DNA of 64,000 bases from Bacillus sp. V2I10 (GTDB taxonomy: Bacteria; Bacillota; Bacilli; Bacillales; Bacillaceae): NCBI RefSeq assembly GCF_030817055.1, contig NZ_JAUSYV010000001.1, forward strand, positions 2,690,001 through 2,754,000, in the 5' to 3' direction. Each line of letters begins with the position of its first letter. Position 1 is the first letter of the stretch. Position numbers and translations under genes: made by a program. Under the pieces are notes generated by a model. The model worked only from the letters and a program-made list of their open reading frames with translations, did not search any database and was not told the origin of the DNA. Shown here one piece after another: positions 26,845 through 35,380 of this stretch.

Positions 26845-27018
26845 CTAGTCTCCAATTAATGCTCCTGATGCAAGAATCGCATTATCTATGATTAACCCGA
26901 GAGTAACGAGAACCAAAATAATTCCCGGGATTGTTGCCTTTCTCCTTATTAAAAAGAATCCAAAGCCAAATAATATAAAGTATGCGAGTATAAAGATCAG
27001 ATATAAAATTAAGTCCAT
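26845..27018 (-). CDS. Small two-helix membrane protein
   Basis: A 57-residue, very hydrophobic protein: MDLILYLIFILAYFILFGFGFFLI, a short basic turn (RRKATIPG), then IILVLVTLGLIIDNAILASGALIG. Two membrane helices with a positively charged loop are predicted. AGGAGGTG lies 6 bases before the ATG at 27018, which strongly supports translation. Not recognised; it could be a stress or membrane-modulating micro-protein. Confidence 0.65.
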   Translation of the reverse strand: MDLILYLIFILAYFILFGFGFFLIRRKATIPGIILVLVTLGLIIDNAILASGALIGD

Positions 27019-27081
27019 GATTGGCACCTCCTGAAACGAGCTTAATTCATGGGGGCGGTTATCCTTAAATAGGATTATCTA

Positions 27082-27110
27082 TTGACAAATGCAGTAAAAA
27101 CATATAAAAT
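27082..27110 (+). promoter_or_regulatory. Sigma-A promoter of the second YdjO gene
   Basis: TTGACA, 17 bases, TAAAAT. The start near 27117 gives a leader of about 150 bases before the ATG at 27272. Confidence 0.7.
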
Positions 27111-27132
27111 AATCTAGCAGTATTGCATTTTT

Positions 27133-27189
27133 AATTCACTACTTATAAAGAGTCATCACGCAATGGGTACTTTTTATAATTGGTGAATT
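27133..27189 (+). promoter_or_regulatory. Long structured leader hairpin, possible cold-shock or attenuator element
   Basis: AATTCACTACTTATAAAGAGT can pair with ACTTTTTATAATTGGTGAATT, followed by a T run. Long structured leaders are typical of cold-shock genes, and the T run also allows a terminator reading. Confidence 0.45.
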
Positions 27190-27271
27190 TTTTTCTTCCA
27201 GTTAACGTTTATGATTTTTCTAAAACTGTTTCAAGCTATTCATTAATCAGAACCTGAGAGGAGAGTCATGA

Positions 27272-27469
27272 ATGTATAGAAAAAAACCAGAAGATATAGT
27301 AACAGAGGAAACGAAGGTATGGATTTGCACGTCTGAGGACTGCAAAGGATGGGTTCGCGATAACTTTAAAAGCAGTGAAAGCGAAACACCTGTATGTCCG
27401 CTCTGCAAAAGCGAAATGAAAGCAAGCACAAAAGTGCTTGAGGTTATAAATAATCATAAAAAGTATTAA
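27272..27469 (+). CDS. YdjO-family zinc-ribbon protein (copy 2)
   Basis: A 65-residue protein with VWICTSEDCKGWVRDNF and CPLCKSEMKAS, the same C-x4-C...C-x2-C ribbon as copy 1, but different ends. AGAGGAGAG precedes the ATG. It has its own promoter and an unusually long, foldable leader, suggesting post-transcriptional control, for example by temperature. A terminator follows directly. Confidence 0.75.
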   Translation: MYRKKPEDIVTEETKVWICTSEDCKGWVRDNFKSSESETPVCPLCKSEMKASTKVLEVINNHKKY

Positions 27470-27494
27470 AAAAACTCTATTTTAGAGTTTTTTT
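27470..27494 (+). terminator. Rho-independent terminator
   Basis: AAAAAACTCTA and TAGAGTTTTTT pair around a two-base TT loop, ending in T residues. Confidence 0.8.
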
Positions 27495-27590
27495 TATTTA
27501 TACAAAATTCGATTTCAGCTAGAGGTATAGCTAATTTAAGTCCGCGGATGTAAAATTGGAGTACAGTTATTTTTCAGGAGGGATATTATT

Positions 27591-29711
27591 TTGTTAGAAC
27601 AAGCGAAAGAGCATTTGCAGCACTATTTTGGTTATTCATCATTCCGTCCGGGACAGGAAGAAATTATCAGCAGCGTTTTGAATGGAAATCATTCAGCAGG
27701 CATTATGCCGACTGGAGGCGGAAAGTCCATATGTTATCAAATCCCCGCACTCTTATTTTCTGGCATTACCCTCGTCATTTCTCCCCTTATTTCACTCATG
27801 AAAGATCAGGTGGACTCTCTTGATCAGGCAGGAATCCCTGCTACCTTCCTCAATAGCACACTCTCTCACACAGAAACAAGTGCCAGGCTATTAGATTTAG
27901 AAGCAGGAAATTATCGAATTTTATATGTTGCGCCTGAAAGATTAGAATCATCTTTGTTTTTAGAGCAGCTGCAAAGAATGAATGTTTCTATGGTTGCTGT
28001 CGATGAGGCCCACTGTATTTCACAATGGGGTCATGATTTTCGGCCGAGCTATTTAAGAATAAAAGAATTAAAAACGGAGCTTAAATCAAATCCCGTTTTT
28101 CTAGCATTGACAGCTACAGCGACTCCAATTGTTAAAGAAGATATATGCACATCTCTTGGAATACAAGAGCAACATACCACAGTAACAGGATTTGAAAGGG
28201 AAAATTTATCATTCAATGTAAACAAAGGTGAAAACAGATACGACTTTATTGAAAGATACATAGCAAAAAACGGCACCGAATCAGGAATTATTTACGCTGC
28301 TACGAGGAAAGAAGCAGATCATATATATGAACGTCTTATTAAAAAAGGAATTCAAGCAGGCAGATACCACGGGGGAATGAGTGATGTGCAGCGCGGGCTG
28401 CAGCAGGACCTTTTCTTAAGGGATGATATTCTTGTAATGGTAGCGACCAACGCATTCGGCATGGGAATCGATAAATCCAATGTCAGGTATGTCATACACT
28501 ATCAGCTTCCTAAAAATATGGAAAGCTATTACCAGGAAGCGGGGAGAGCTGGAAGAGATGGATTAGACAGTGAATGTTTTTTGCTGTATTCCCCGCAGGA
28601 TATTCAAATACAGCGTTATTTAATTGAACAGTCAACATTTCATAAAGAAAGACAGCAGGCAGAGCTTGTTAAGCTGCATCAAATGCGCGATTATTGCCAT
28701 ACGGAAGGGTGTCTCCAATCATTTATTTTGAATTACTTTGGGGACAGTGAAGCTGAACCGTGCGGAAAATGCAGCAATTGCCGGGACGAGCGCACGCATG
28801 AGGTTGTAACAAAAGAAGCGCAAATGGTTCTTTCCTGCATGATCAGAATGGGACAAAGATTTGGTAAAACCATGATCAGTCAGGTACTGACGGGTTCATC
28901 CAGCAAAAAAGTGATGGAATTTAAATTTAATGAGCTTTCAACATACGGCATTTTAAAGCATCGTACAGCAAAAGAAGTCAGCGAATTTATTGATTACCTG
29001 ACTTCAGAACAATATATTTCGATTACTGGCGGGCAATTTCCCGTTCTAGTAGTCGAAGAGAAGGGACTAGAGGTTCTAAAGGGCAATTTAGAAGTGCACA
29101 GAAAGGAAAAAATGCGTATTGTTGAAGCTGCAGCGAATGACGGGCTGTTCATGCAGCTTAAAGAGCTGAGAAAACAGTTTGCAACAGAGGAAAATGTTCC
29201 GCCATTCGTAATTTTCTCAGATAAATCTTTAATGGATATGAGTGCCAAAATGCCGAAGTCGCTGGAAGAATTTCTTGCAGTTCAGGGGGTTGGAGAAACG
29301 AAACAGCAAAAGTATGGTGAAATCTTCATTGAGAAAATAACCGCATATGTAAACGAGAACCCTAATATAGAGCAGCCAGCTCAAACGTTGATTCCTGTTA
29401 AAAAAGAGCGGAAAGAATCATCTTATCTGGACTCCCTGCACTTATACAAAGAAGGTCTGAGTGTAGAAGATATTGCTGAAAAAAGAGATTTGTCGGTGAT
29501 AACAATTGAAAATCATTTGCTGCGCTGTGCCAAAGAGGGACTTGACATAGATTTTGATGCCTGGATCCCGGCCAAGTATGAAAGACAAATCGAAGAGGCG
29601 ATCCGGACACACGGCTATGGCCTGCTGAAGCCGCTTAAAGAATGCCTTCCTGATGAGGTGACCTATTTTATGATTAAAGCGGCCATTGTAAAAAGAGAGC
29701 TGGTTCACTAA
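27591..29711 (+). CDS. recQ: ATP-dependent DNA helicase RecQ
   Basis: A 706-residue RecQ helicase. The order is: motif 0 YFGYSSFRPGQEEII, Walker A MPTGGGKSICYQIPAL (about 38-53), Walker B DEAH (138-141), motif VI YYQEAGRAGRDG, zinc-binding domain CHTEGCLQSFIL..CGKCSNC, winged-helix RQC, HRDC (PKSLEEFLAVQGVGETK), and a C-terminal helix-turn-helix extension (LSVEDIAEKRDLSVITIENHL). It unwinds recombination intermediates and stalled forks 3'-5'. The TTG start is set by AGGAGGG 9 bases upstream. It is longer than B. subtilis RecQ because of the HTH tail. Confidence 0.95.
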   Translation: MLEQAKEHLQHYFGYSSFRPGQEEIISSVLNGNHSAGIMPTGGGKSICYQIPALLFSGITLVISPLISLMKDQVDSLDQAGIPATFLNSTLSHTETSARLLDLEAGNYRILYVAPERLESSLFLEQLQRMNVSMVAVDEAHCISQWGHDFRPSYLRIKELKTELKSNPVFLALTATATPIVKEDICTSLGIQEQHTTVTGFERENLSFNVNKGENRYDFIERYIAKNGTESGIIYAATRKEADHIYERLIKKGIQAGRYHGGMSDVQRGLQQDLFLRDDILVMVATNAFGMGIDKSNVRYVIHYQLPKNMESYYQEAGRAGRDGLDSECFLLYSPQDIQIQRYLIEQSTFHKERQQAELVKLHQMRDYCHTEGCLQSFILNYFGDSEAEPCGKCSNCRDERTHEVVTKEAQMVLSCMIRMGQRFGKTMISQVLTGSSSKKVMEFKFNELSTYGILKHRTAKEVSEFIDYLTSEQYISITGGQFPVLVVEEKGLEVLKGNLEVHRKEKMRIVEAAANDGLFMQLKELRKQFATEENVPPFVIFSDKSLMDMSAKMPKSLEEFLAVQGVGETKQQKYGEIFIEKITAYVNENPNIEQPAQTLIPVKKERKESSYLDSLHLYKEGLSVEDIAEKRDLSVITIENHLLRCAKEGLDIDFDAWIPAKYERQIEEAIRTHGYGLLKPLKECLPDEVTYFMIKAAIVKRELVH

Positions 29712-29738
29712 CAGGGAAGAACGATATAGAGAAATAAG

Positions 29739-29767
29739 AAGACCAGCTGGAATTCCAGCTGGTCTTT
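29739..29767 (+). terminator. Rho-independent terminator after recQ
   Basis: AAGACCAGCTGG and CCAGCTGGTCTT form a perfect stem around AATT. Confidence 0.88.
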
Positions 29768-29812
29768 ATTTATAGGGCAAAACTATATTACGAACTCCTT
29801 AATTGCCGGATC

Positions 29813-30100
29813 CTTATCAGTCTGTCGGAGCTAACCGGGCGGTTCCGCTTTTCATTGTCCAGCTCCACCTCTTAGCCCCTCGGCCAGAACAAATTCACCC
29901 AAAAAGTCAAACCCGGACTTTTCGGGTGAATTCTTATCTGTCTGTCGGGTCTGAGCAGTCGGTTCCGCTTTTCCCGTTGTCCAGCTCCACCGCCCAACTC
30001 CTCGGCCAGAACGGATCCCCCAGTAAAGGCAAAAAGCGCCTTTTCTGGCGGATCCTTATCTGTCTGTCGGAGCTAACCGGGCGGTTCCGCTTTTCTTGTT
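29813..30100 (-). repeat. Three-unit interspersed repeat array with variable hairpins
   Basis: A core of about 80 bases (containing CTTATC-GTCTGTCGG, CGGTTCCGCTTTTC, TTGTCCAGCTCCAC and CTCGGCCAGAAC) starts at 29813, 29933 and 30055 (last unit truncated). The cores alternate with unrelated perfect hairpins of about 40 bases: one with GAATTC-type ends (29891-29932), one with GGATCC ends (30013-30055). The array abuts the stop codon of pepF. A partial copy lies at 12460-12482. This resembles the short interspersed repeats scattered in Bacillus genomes; it encodes nothing. Confidence 0.8.
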
Positions 30101-31913
30101 ATTCATAACTTTTCTCCAGCTCATCAACAAGTGTGCCGACATATGCGACGGCTTTTCTGATGGCTTCAGGATTTGTCATATCCACGCCTGCATCTTTCAA
30201 TAGATCTACTGGTTTTTTTGTTCCTCCAGCTTTTAACACCCCGATCCATCGGTCTACTGCAGGTTTTCCTTCTTCATCTATCAATTGTGAAACCAAGGTT
30301 GAAGCTGTCAGTCCAGCTGAGTACGTGTAAGGGTAGAGACCCATATAATAATGGGGCTGTCTCATCCAAGTTAATGAGGCTCCCTCATCAAATGTTACCG
30401 CGTCACCCCAAAAAGTGGAGAGCACATTCCCTTTAAGATCACAAAGCATCTTTGCTGTAATCGGGATGCCTTTTTCGGCTGCTTCATAGACGCGGCGCTG
30501 GAATTCTCCTTCAAGTAAATGTGTAACAAAGTTATGATAATACGTTCCGAGGAGCTGAAGAATGACCCAGCGTCTCATTTGTTTATCCTGCGTATTCTTA
30601 AGTAAATGCCTGCCAAGCAGCATTTCGTTTAATGTTGAAGGGGCCTCTATGAAATATGTAGAAGGTCTTGTATTCATAATGCGCTGATTTTTGTTTGCCA
30701 AATAGAAATGTCCGGCATGGCCAAGTTCATGTGCAAGTACAAAAGCACCTCTCATCGTATCCTGCCAAGTGATAAGAATATATGGATGCACACCGTAAGG
30801 GCTTGAACAGAATGCACCAGTTGATTTCCCTACATTATCCGACAGATCAACCCAGCGGTCCGTTAATGCTTTTTTCATAATTTGTGTATATTCAGGGCCC
30901 ATTACTTCAAGTGCTTCTAAGATCACACGGCAAGCTTCATTATAGGTCGTTTTAGGATTAAACTCTGTATCAAGCGGTGCTTTTAAATCACAAAAATGCA
31001 ATTCTTCAAGCTGCAGGACCCTTTTTTTCAAGGAGGCAAACCTTCGCATATGGGGCGCTAGTTCCTTTTGAATAATATCAAGCTGATTATGATACATCTC
31101 CTTTGTCACATGCTGGGGCTTCAGCAGCATGTCTGTTACTGAATCATACTTTCTTAAGCGTGAAACCGTGATCTGTTTTTTCACCTCAGTAGCGTAAGTG
31201 GCTGCAAAAGTGTTTTTATATTTTTTCAGTGTTATGACAAAAGAATCGTATGCTTTTCTTCTTACAAATGTATTCGGTGTAAATTCATAGCGATCTTCAT
31301 AAAGAGCAAATGAATTCGGCAGCACATTTCCATTTTCGTCCTCAATTGTGTCAAAATCCATATCAGCAGATTTACTTGTTTGATAGATTCGGTAAGGTGA
31401 ACCGTGGACTTCTCCCAATGCTGCCAATACTTCTTCTGTTTCTTCTGACAGCTGATGAACTCTCGACTGAAGCAATTCTTTTAATTTTTTGCTGAATGCC
31501 GCTAATCCGCTTTGTTCCTTTATGTATGCATCAATGGTTCCCTCAGGAAGAGACAATAGTTCAGATTCTATAAAAGATAAATCTGCATTTGCTTTTGAAT
31601 GAACGGCAGCAAACCTTGAGTAATTTCCTTGATGCTCGGGATTTGTTCCATCTGCAGATTGCTGCAGGCTGATGTAGGTTCCGGCTCTGACTATTCTTTT
31701 TGATAAATTTTCTTCAGCTTGAAGGCATTCCAATAGAGAGTTTGCACCGTCACCGAGCTTCCCTTTATATGTTCTGATTTGTGCGGCGTCCCGTTCTATG
31801 GTCGCTAATTCTGACTCCCAATCCTGATGTGTTTCAAACAAATCTTTTAAATTCCATGTCAGTTCTGCTGGCACTTCATAGCGATATAAACGTTTTTCAA
31901 TCGTTTTTTCCAA
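30099..31913 (-). CDS. pepF: Oligoendopeptidase F
   Basis: A 604-residue M3-family zinc metallopeptidase. VLAHELGHAGH carries the H395-E-x2-H399 zinc site, and the third ligand Glu is in FIEAPSTLNEML about 28 residues later. The N-terminal half is the helical oligopeptidase F domain. Such enzymes cleave peptides of about 6-17 residues in the cytoplasm and affect peptide signalling and sporulation in Bacillus. The start is a TTG with GGAGGG 8 bases upstream. The gene is monocistronic and its 3' end meets the repeat array. Confidence 0.93.
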   Translation of the reverse strand: MEKTIEKRLYRYEVPAELTWNLKDLFETHQDWESELATIERDAAQIRTYKGKLGDGANSLLECLQAEENLSKRIVRAGTYISLQQSADGTNPEHQGNYSRFAAVHSKANADLSFIESELLSLPEGTIDAYIKEQSGLAAFSKKLKELLQSRVHQLSEETEEVLAALGEVHGSPYRIYQTSKSADMDFDTIEDENGNVLPNSFALYEDRYEFTPNTFVRRKAYDSFVITLKKYKNTFAATYATEVKKQITVSRLRKYDSVTDMLLKPQHVTKEMYHNQLDIIQKELAPHMRRFASLKKRVLQLEELHFCDLKAPLDTEFNPKTTYNEACRVILEALEVMGPEYTQIMKKALTDRWVDLSDNVGKSTGAFCSSPYGVHPYILITWQDTMRGAFVLAHELGHAGHFYLANKNQRIMNTRPSTYFIEAPSTLNEMLLGRHLLKNTQDKQMRRWVILQLLGTYYHNFVTHLLEGEFQRRVYEAAEKGIPITAKMLCDLKGNVLSTFWGDAVTFDEGASLTWMRQPHYYMGLYPYTYSAGLTASTLVSQLIDEEGKPAVDRWIGVLKAGGTKKPVDLLKDAGVDMTNPEAIRKAVAYVGTLVDELEKSYE

Positions 31914-32034
31914 TGGACATTCCCTCCAAACGAATATTGATCTTTCGTGTTCCTAAGTAATTATACATCTTCTAAGAAAATATGAACAGATTATTCTAAA
32001 TTATTAAAAATTTTATAAGATGTTAAATTAATAG

Positions 32035-32061
32035 GTTTCATTTAATTAAGAAGGTGGGTAT
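32035..32061 (+). promoter_or_regulatory. Sigma-B-type promoter
   Basis: GTTTCA (32035-32040), 15 bases, GGGTAT (32056-32061) fit the general-stress sigma-B consensus GTTTAA-N12-15-GGGWAW. The stress-type gene at 32102 follows with a short leader. Confidence 0.6.
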
Positions 32062-32101
32062 GTAGGGAGTAGGACATTAACTAAACAGGAGGATTAATAC
32101 A

Positions 32102-32686
32102 ATGACAATCTATAATACAAACCAAAACAATACACTGGGATCAGAACCAGCACCAACTGAAATTTCGAAGACTGAGATAAGCATTGCAAAAAAAGGCAAA
32201 GATAAAAATAACAGCAAGCTGGTAAAGGGAATATTAGCAGGCGCAGTTGTAGGAGGACTAGTCACCTTATTTGACCGTAAAACCCGAAATCAAGTGAAAG
32301 ACTCAGCTGTTAATTTGAAGGATTCATCTGTTGATGTTTTTACACAAGTAAAAGAAAATCCAGGTGAAGTCAAAAATCAAATGGTATCACAATTTAAAAG
32401 TGCAGCGGATTCTTTAAAAGATGCAATCAATGAGGCAAAAAAACTCTATGACCGTTTAAATGCAGATGTTATGGATAACGTGAATGACGTCGTTCAAATT
32501 TCAAATGATACACTTTCTACAGCTAAAGACGCACAAAAAGATCTGGCATCAATCGGTTCAAAGGTAAAAGAAGCTGGCAGTGAGTTAACAGGAGGATCTG
32601 AAACAAATCGTTCTGGATCTAAAAAAGCACCAGAAACACCAGAAACACATACTTCCATTCCAGGAAGCAATGTTGGAAAATTTTAA
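32102..32686 (+). CDS. YtxH-like general stress protein
   Basis: A 194-residue protein with a polar N-terminus, one glycine-rich hydrophobic segment (LVKGILAGAVVGGLVTLF, about residues 40-57), and a long amphipathic, Lys/Asp-rich helical region with LEA-like pseudo-repeats (VKDSAVNLKDSSVDVFTQVKENPGEVKNQM). This is the YtxH-type layout. ACAGGAGG precedes the ATG. The sigma-B-type promoter upstream suggests induction by heat, salt or ethanol. The mechanism is unknown; membrane protection is a common guess. Confidence 0.72.
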   Translation: MTIYNTNQNNTLGSEPAPTEISKTEISIAKKGKDKNNSKLVKGILAGAVVGGLVTLFDRKTRNQVKDSAVNLKDSSVDVFTQVKENPGEVKNQMVSQFKSAADSLKDAINEAKKLYDRLNADVMDNVNDVVQISNDTLSTAKDAQKDLASIGSKVKEAGSELTGGSETNRSGSKKAPETPETHTSIPGSNVGKF

Positions 32687-32693
32687 TAGCAGG

Positions 32694-32723
32694 AAGAGCG
32701 GACAAATGTCTGCTCTTTTTTTG
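32694..32723 (+). terminator. Rho-independent terminator
   Basis: AGAGCGGACA and TGTCTGCTCT pair, followed by a T run. Confidence 0.88.
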
Positions 32724-32828
32724 TGTTTTAAAACTAGCAATCTGCCATTTAAAGAGTTACTTTATAAAACAGAAAAATCGGAACTTTATGATAAAATAAG
32801 AGATATTTCATTGAAAGCAGGGATTAGC

Positions 32829-33602
32829 ATGTATTTACCATCATTTCATCTGAAAAACAAACTTGCCGTTATTACAGGAGCAGGACGGGGAATTGGAAGA
32901 GCATTAGCCATTGGATATGCAGAAGCAGGAGCAGATGTTGTATTGCTTTCCAGAACAGAAGGTGATCTTCTTGAGGCTGCAGACGAAATTAAAGCAATGG
33001 GGCAAAAAGCTTTTCCGATTGTCACCGATGTTACAGATAAAAACAGTATAAATCAGGCATTTGAGCAAATAAAAGAGATCAATCCAGCTATAGATATTTT
33101 AATCAATAATGCCGGAATGAATATCCGGTCTAAAGCGTTTGATGTAACAGAGGAAGAATGGGAAACGATTATGAATACAAACTTGAAATCTGCTTTTTTT
33201 ATGTCACAGAAAGCGGGAGAGCTGATGAAACAGCAGGGAAATGGCGGCAGAATCATTAATATTTCTTCCGTTGCAGGACATACCGCTTTGCGTACAGGCG
33301 TCGTCTATGCCCAGACAAAAGCGGCGATGATTCAAATGACAAAAGTACTGGCCTTTGAATGGGGGCAGCATAATATTGCCGTTAACTCTATTGGTCCCTG
33401 GTATTTTGAAACACCTCTTACCGAAAAAATATTGAGCGACGAAAAATACGTATCTGACATTTTAGCTGTCACCCCGTTAAAAAGAATTGGCCAGCTGCCA
33501 GAGCTTGTCGGACCAGCTGTATTTTTGGGATCAGATGCTGCAAGCTACATTACTGGCCAAACATTATTTGTTGATGGCGGCATGACTATACAAGGGTTTT
33601 AG
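32829..33602 (+). CDS. SDR-family oxidoreductase (gluconate 5-dehydrogenase-like)
   Basis: A 257-residue classical short-chain dehydrogenase starting MYLPSFHLKNKLAVITGAGRGIGRAL, with INNAGMN, INISSVAG (catalytic Ser), YAQTKAA (Tyr/Lys) and DGGMTIQGF. The SFxLxxKxAVITGAGRGIG start resembles gluconate 5-dehydrogenase and 2-deoxygluconate dehydrogenase, but specificity is not certain. The open frame reaches back to 32670 through the upstream terminator; the ATG at 32829, 7 bases after AGGGA, is chosen. A decayed monooxygenase follows closely. Confidence 0.85.
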   Translation: MYLPSFHLKNKLAVITGAGRGIGRALAIGYAEAGADVVLLSRTEGDLLEAADEIKAMGQKAFPIVTDVTDKNSINQAFEQIKEINPAIDILINNAGMNIRSKAFDVTEEEWETIMNTNLKSAFFMSQKAGELMKQQGNGGRIINISSVAGHTALRTGVVYAQTKAAMIQMTKVLAFEWGQHNIAVNSIGPWYFETPLTEKILSDEKYVSDILAVTPLKRIGQLPELVGPAVFLGSDAASYITGQTLFVDGGMTIQGF

Positions 33603-33617
33603 AAGGAGTTAGAAACA

Positions 33618-33925
33618 TTGGATACATATGCAGTTATTTTCACTTCACAGCGAACAGATAAGGCTGTGCCGGTTATGAAAAAATGGCTGCAGCCTTGGAA
33701 GAAGCCGCTAAAAAACAGCCTGGCTTTCTTCACATGGAGAGTATGAGAGAACCCGCAGGATTCGGAATCACCATTTCCTATTGGCATTCTCTTGATGCCA
33801 TAAAAGAATGGAAGCAGTACACCGAGCATATGAGAGCGCAGAAAGCTGGAAAAGAAAAATAGTACTCTGATTATAAAGCGGAAATTTGTAAAATCGAGAA
33901 AGAATACTCCCTGGAAAAAGAGTAA
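33618..33925 (+). pseudogene. Antibiotic biosynthesis monooxygenase-like gene, frameshift and nonsense mutation
   Basis: AAGGAG and a TTG at 33618 open LDTYAVIFTSQRTD...VPVMKK, then a one-base shift near 33680 continues MAAALEEAAKKQPGFLHMESMREPAGFGITISYWHSLDAIKEWKQYTEHMRAQKAGKEK. A TAG follows where Trp is expected, and YSDYKAEICKIEKEY continues to a TAA at 33925. This is the whole ABM (dimeric alpha/beta barrel) fold, about 100 residues, with one frameshift and one TGG-to-TAG change. It was probably in an operon with the SDR. Confidence 0.78.
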
Positions 33926-34077
33926 TTATAAAAATCACAGTAAGCAGAAAATGCCGAAAAACACATGAATACATAGGATGATGACTTTATTTTAGAACCT
34001 TTGTCGACTTGCAGGAATCCTCTTATACCCGCCTCGAATGATATAGCAACAAAAAATTAGAAAAGGCGGGGTTTTAA

Positions 34078-34899
34078 ATGGGGAAAACATTAAATATTTC
34101 AAAGGTTGCTTCATTGCTTGGGGAATCTTCTTATATTTTAAAAATGTGGGAACTGGAATTCTCAGCATATCTGGATATCGAGAGGGATCATAAAAATGCA
34201 CGTGTGTATTCGCCAGAAAATATTGAGGTGCTTCGTAAAATTAAGCACTTAAAAGACAGTCAGCTTGACCATGAAACGATTATTCAAATGCTGAACATGA
34301 ACGGGAAATCTGAGACTGCTGCAGCAAAGGCTGATACAGATATTGAACTTTCAGCAAAGAAAAATATAAAGGTTGCGCTTGAGGAAATCTTTAATTTAAT
34401 CGAAGAAAAAGGGAAACAGGATATTTCTATTTTGGAGCTGAAAATGGATCAGCTGGAGCTGACGCTGATTGATGAAATGAAGAGAACGGTCAAGCAGGAG
34501 CTTGATGTGCATTCCAAAACTCAGCTGAGTGCTGCAAAAGGTCAATTCTCGGCGCTTCATAATAAGATAAATGAACAATCTAAAGTTCAGCTGAGTGCTG
34601 CAAAGGGTCAATTCTCAGCCCTTCATAAAAAGCTTAATGAACAATCTAAAGTTCAGCTGAGTGCTTCTGAAGGACAATTTTCCGCGCTTCATGATAAGCT
34701 TGATGTGATCCATGAAACGTCAAGCAATGAAAGGGATATGTATCAAGAAGAAATCAGATACGAACGGGAGCTCGCCAAAAAACATATTGAAATTCGCGAG
34801 CAAAAGTTTCTTGCGTTTGTTCAGCAGCATCAAAAATCGAGAGATGAACGTAAATATGGCCTTTCTATGCTGAAGCAGTTCATGGGATTTGCTAAATAA
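34078..34899 (+). CDS. MerR-type DNA-binding coiled-coil protein with internal repeats (RacA-like layout)
   Basis: A 273-residue protein. Residues about 5-70 are a MerR-like winged helix (ISKVASLLGESSYILKMWELEF...RVYSPENIEVLRKIKHL). A long charged helix follows, then three consecutive 22-residue repeats (residues 146-211) beginning SK-QLSAAKGQFSALH, and a Glu/Arg-rich helical tail. The layout recalls RacA and DUF3967-type plasmid or chromosome proteins, where the coiled coil oligomerises. There is no ligand-binding domain. The repeats are nearly identical in DNA, implying recent amplification. The target sites are unknown. Confidence 0.7.
   Translation: MGKTLNISKVASLLGESSYILKMWELEFSAYLDIERDHKNARVYSPENIEVLRKIKHLKDSQLDHETIIQMLNMNGKSETAAAKADTDIELSAKKNIKVALEEIFNLIEEKGKQDISILELKMDQLELTLIDEMKRTVKQELDVHSKTQLSAAKGQFSALHNKINEQSKVQLSAAKGQFSALHKKLNEQSKVQLSASEGQFSALHDKLDVIHETSSNERDMYQEEIRYERELAKKHIEIREQKFLAFVQQHQKSRDERKYGLSMLKQFMGFAK
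34513..34710 (+). repeat. Three in-frame 66-base tandem repeats
   Basis: Units at 34513-34578, 34579-34644 and 34645-34710 encode SKxQLSA(A/S)(K/E)GQFSALHxKxxxx. Units 1 and 2 are almost identical in DNA; the third has diverged more. Confidence 0.9.
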
Positions 34900-34917
34900 C
34901 TTGCCGGAGGCCATTTA

Positions 34918-35376
34918 ATGAATTCAAAATTGATTAACCATTTTCTATCACACCGAGCTGTAACACTGGAATTAATATCAAAAATGCAGCATGATAACCC
35001 TGAATTTAAACCTGCTGAAACATCCATGACGACGGAAAAACTGATTACTCATATGCTGACTTCGATGTACAAATTTACAGCTGTAGTGAAAGCAGGAAAT
35101 GCACAGCCGCTCATGCAGGAAGCAGAAATAACGGAAACGAACCTGCTGAAACTTGCAGAGCTCTATACGGAAAAAACGGTGCAGATCCTTGAATCTTTAA
35201 CAGATGAAGATTTAAATCAAGTCATTGATTTAACAGATGTATTCGGTTTCAAAGTTCCCGGGTCCGCACTAATTAAAATGGGAATTGAGCATGAAGTAAA
35301 TCATAAAGGAAATCTATTTGTATATGCTCGCATGCTTGGACATAAAGAACTGCCGATGTATGTTAAGAAAAATTAA
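34918..35376 (+). CDS. DinB-family protein
   Basis: A 152-residue four-helix-bundle protein of the DinB/YfiT-like superfamily. Candidate metal-binding histidines are in KLITHMLTS and in the C-terminal HEVNHKGNLFVYARMLGH, the usual HxxxH region. Family members include thiol-dependent transferases, so it may act with a low-molecular thiol such as bacillithiol. GGAGG precedes the ATG, and it follows the MerR/coiled-coil gene by 18 bases, probably in one transcript ending at the terminator downstream. Confidence 0.82.
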   Translation: MNSKLINHFLSHRAVTLELISKMQHDNPEFKPAETSMTTEKLITHMLTSMYKFTAVVKAGNAQPLMQEAEITETNLLKLAELYTEKTVQILESLTDEDLNQVIDLTDVFGFKVPGSALIKMGIEHEVNHKGNLFVYARMLGHKELPMYVKKN

Positions 35377-35380
35377 TTAG

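Noticed and set aside
29813..30100. Repeat array considered as a CRISPR array
   Set aside because: The period is about 120 bases, the 'spacers' are self-complementary hairpins, and there are no cas genes.
32670..32828. N-terminal extension of the SDR gene
   Set aside because: It would be translated through the upstream terminator; the ATG at 32829 has a ribosome binding site and the normal SDR N-terminus.
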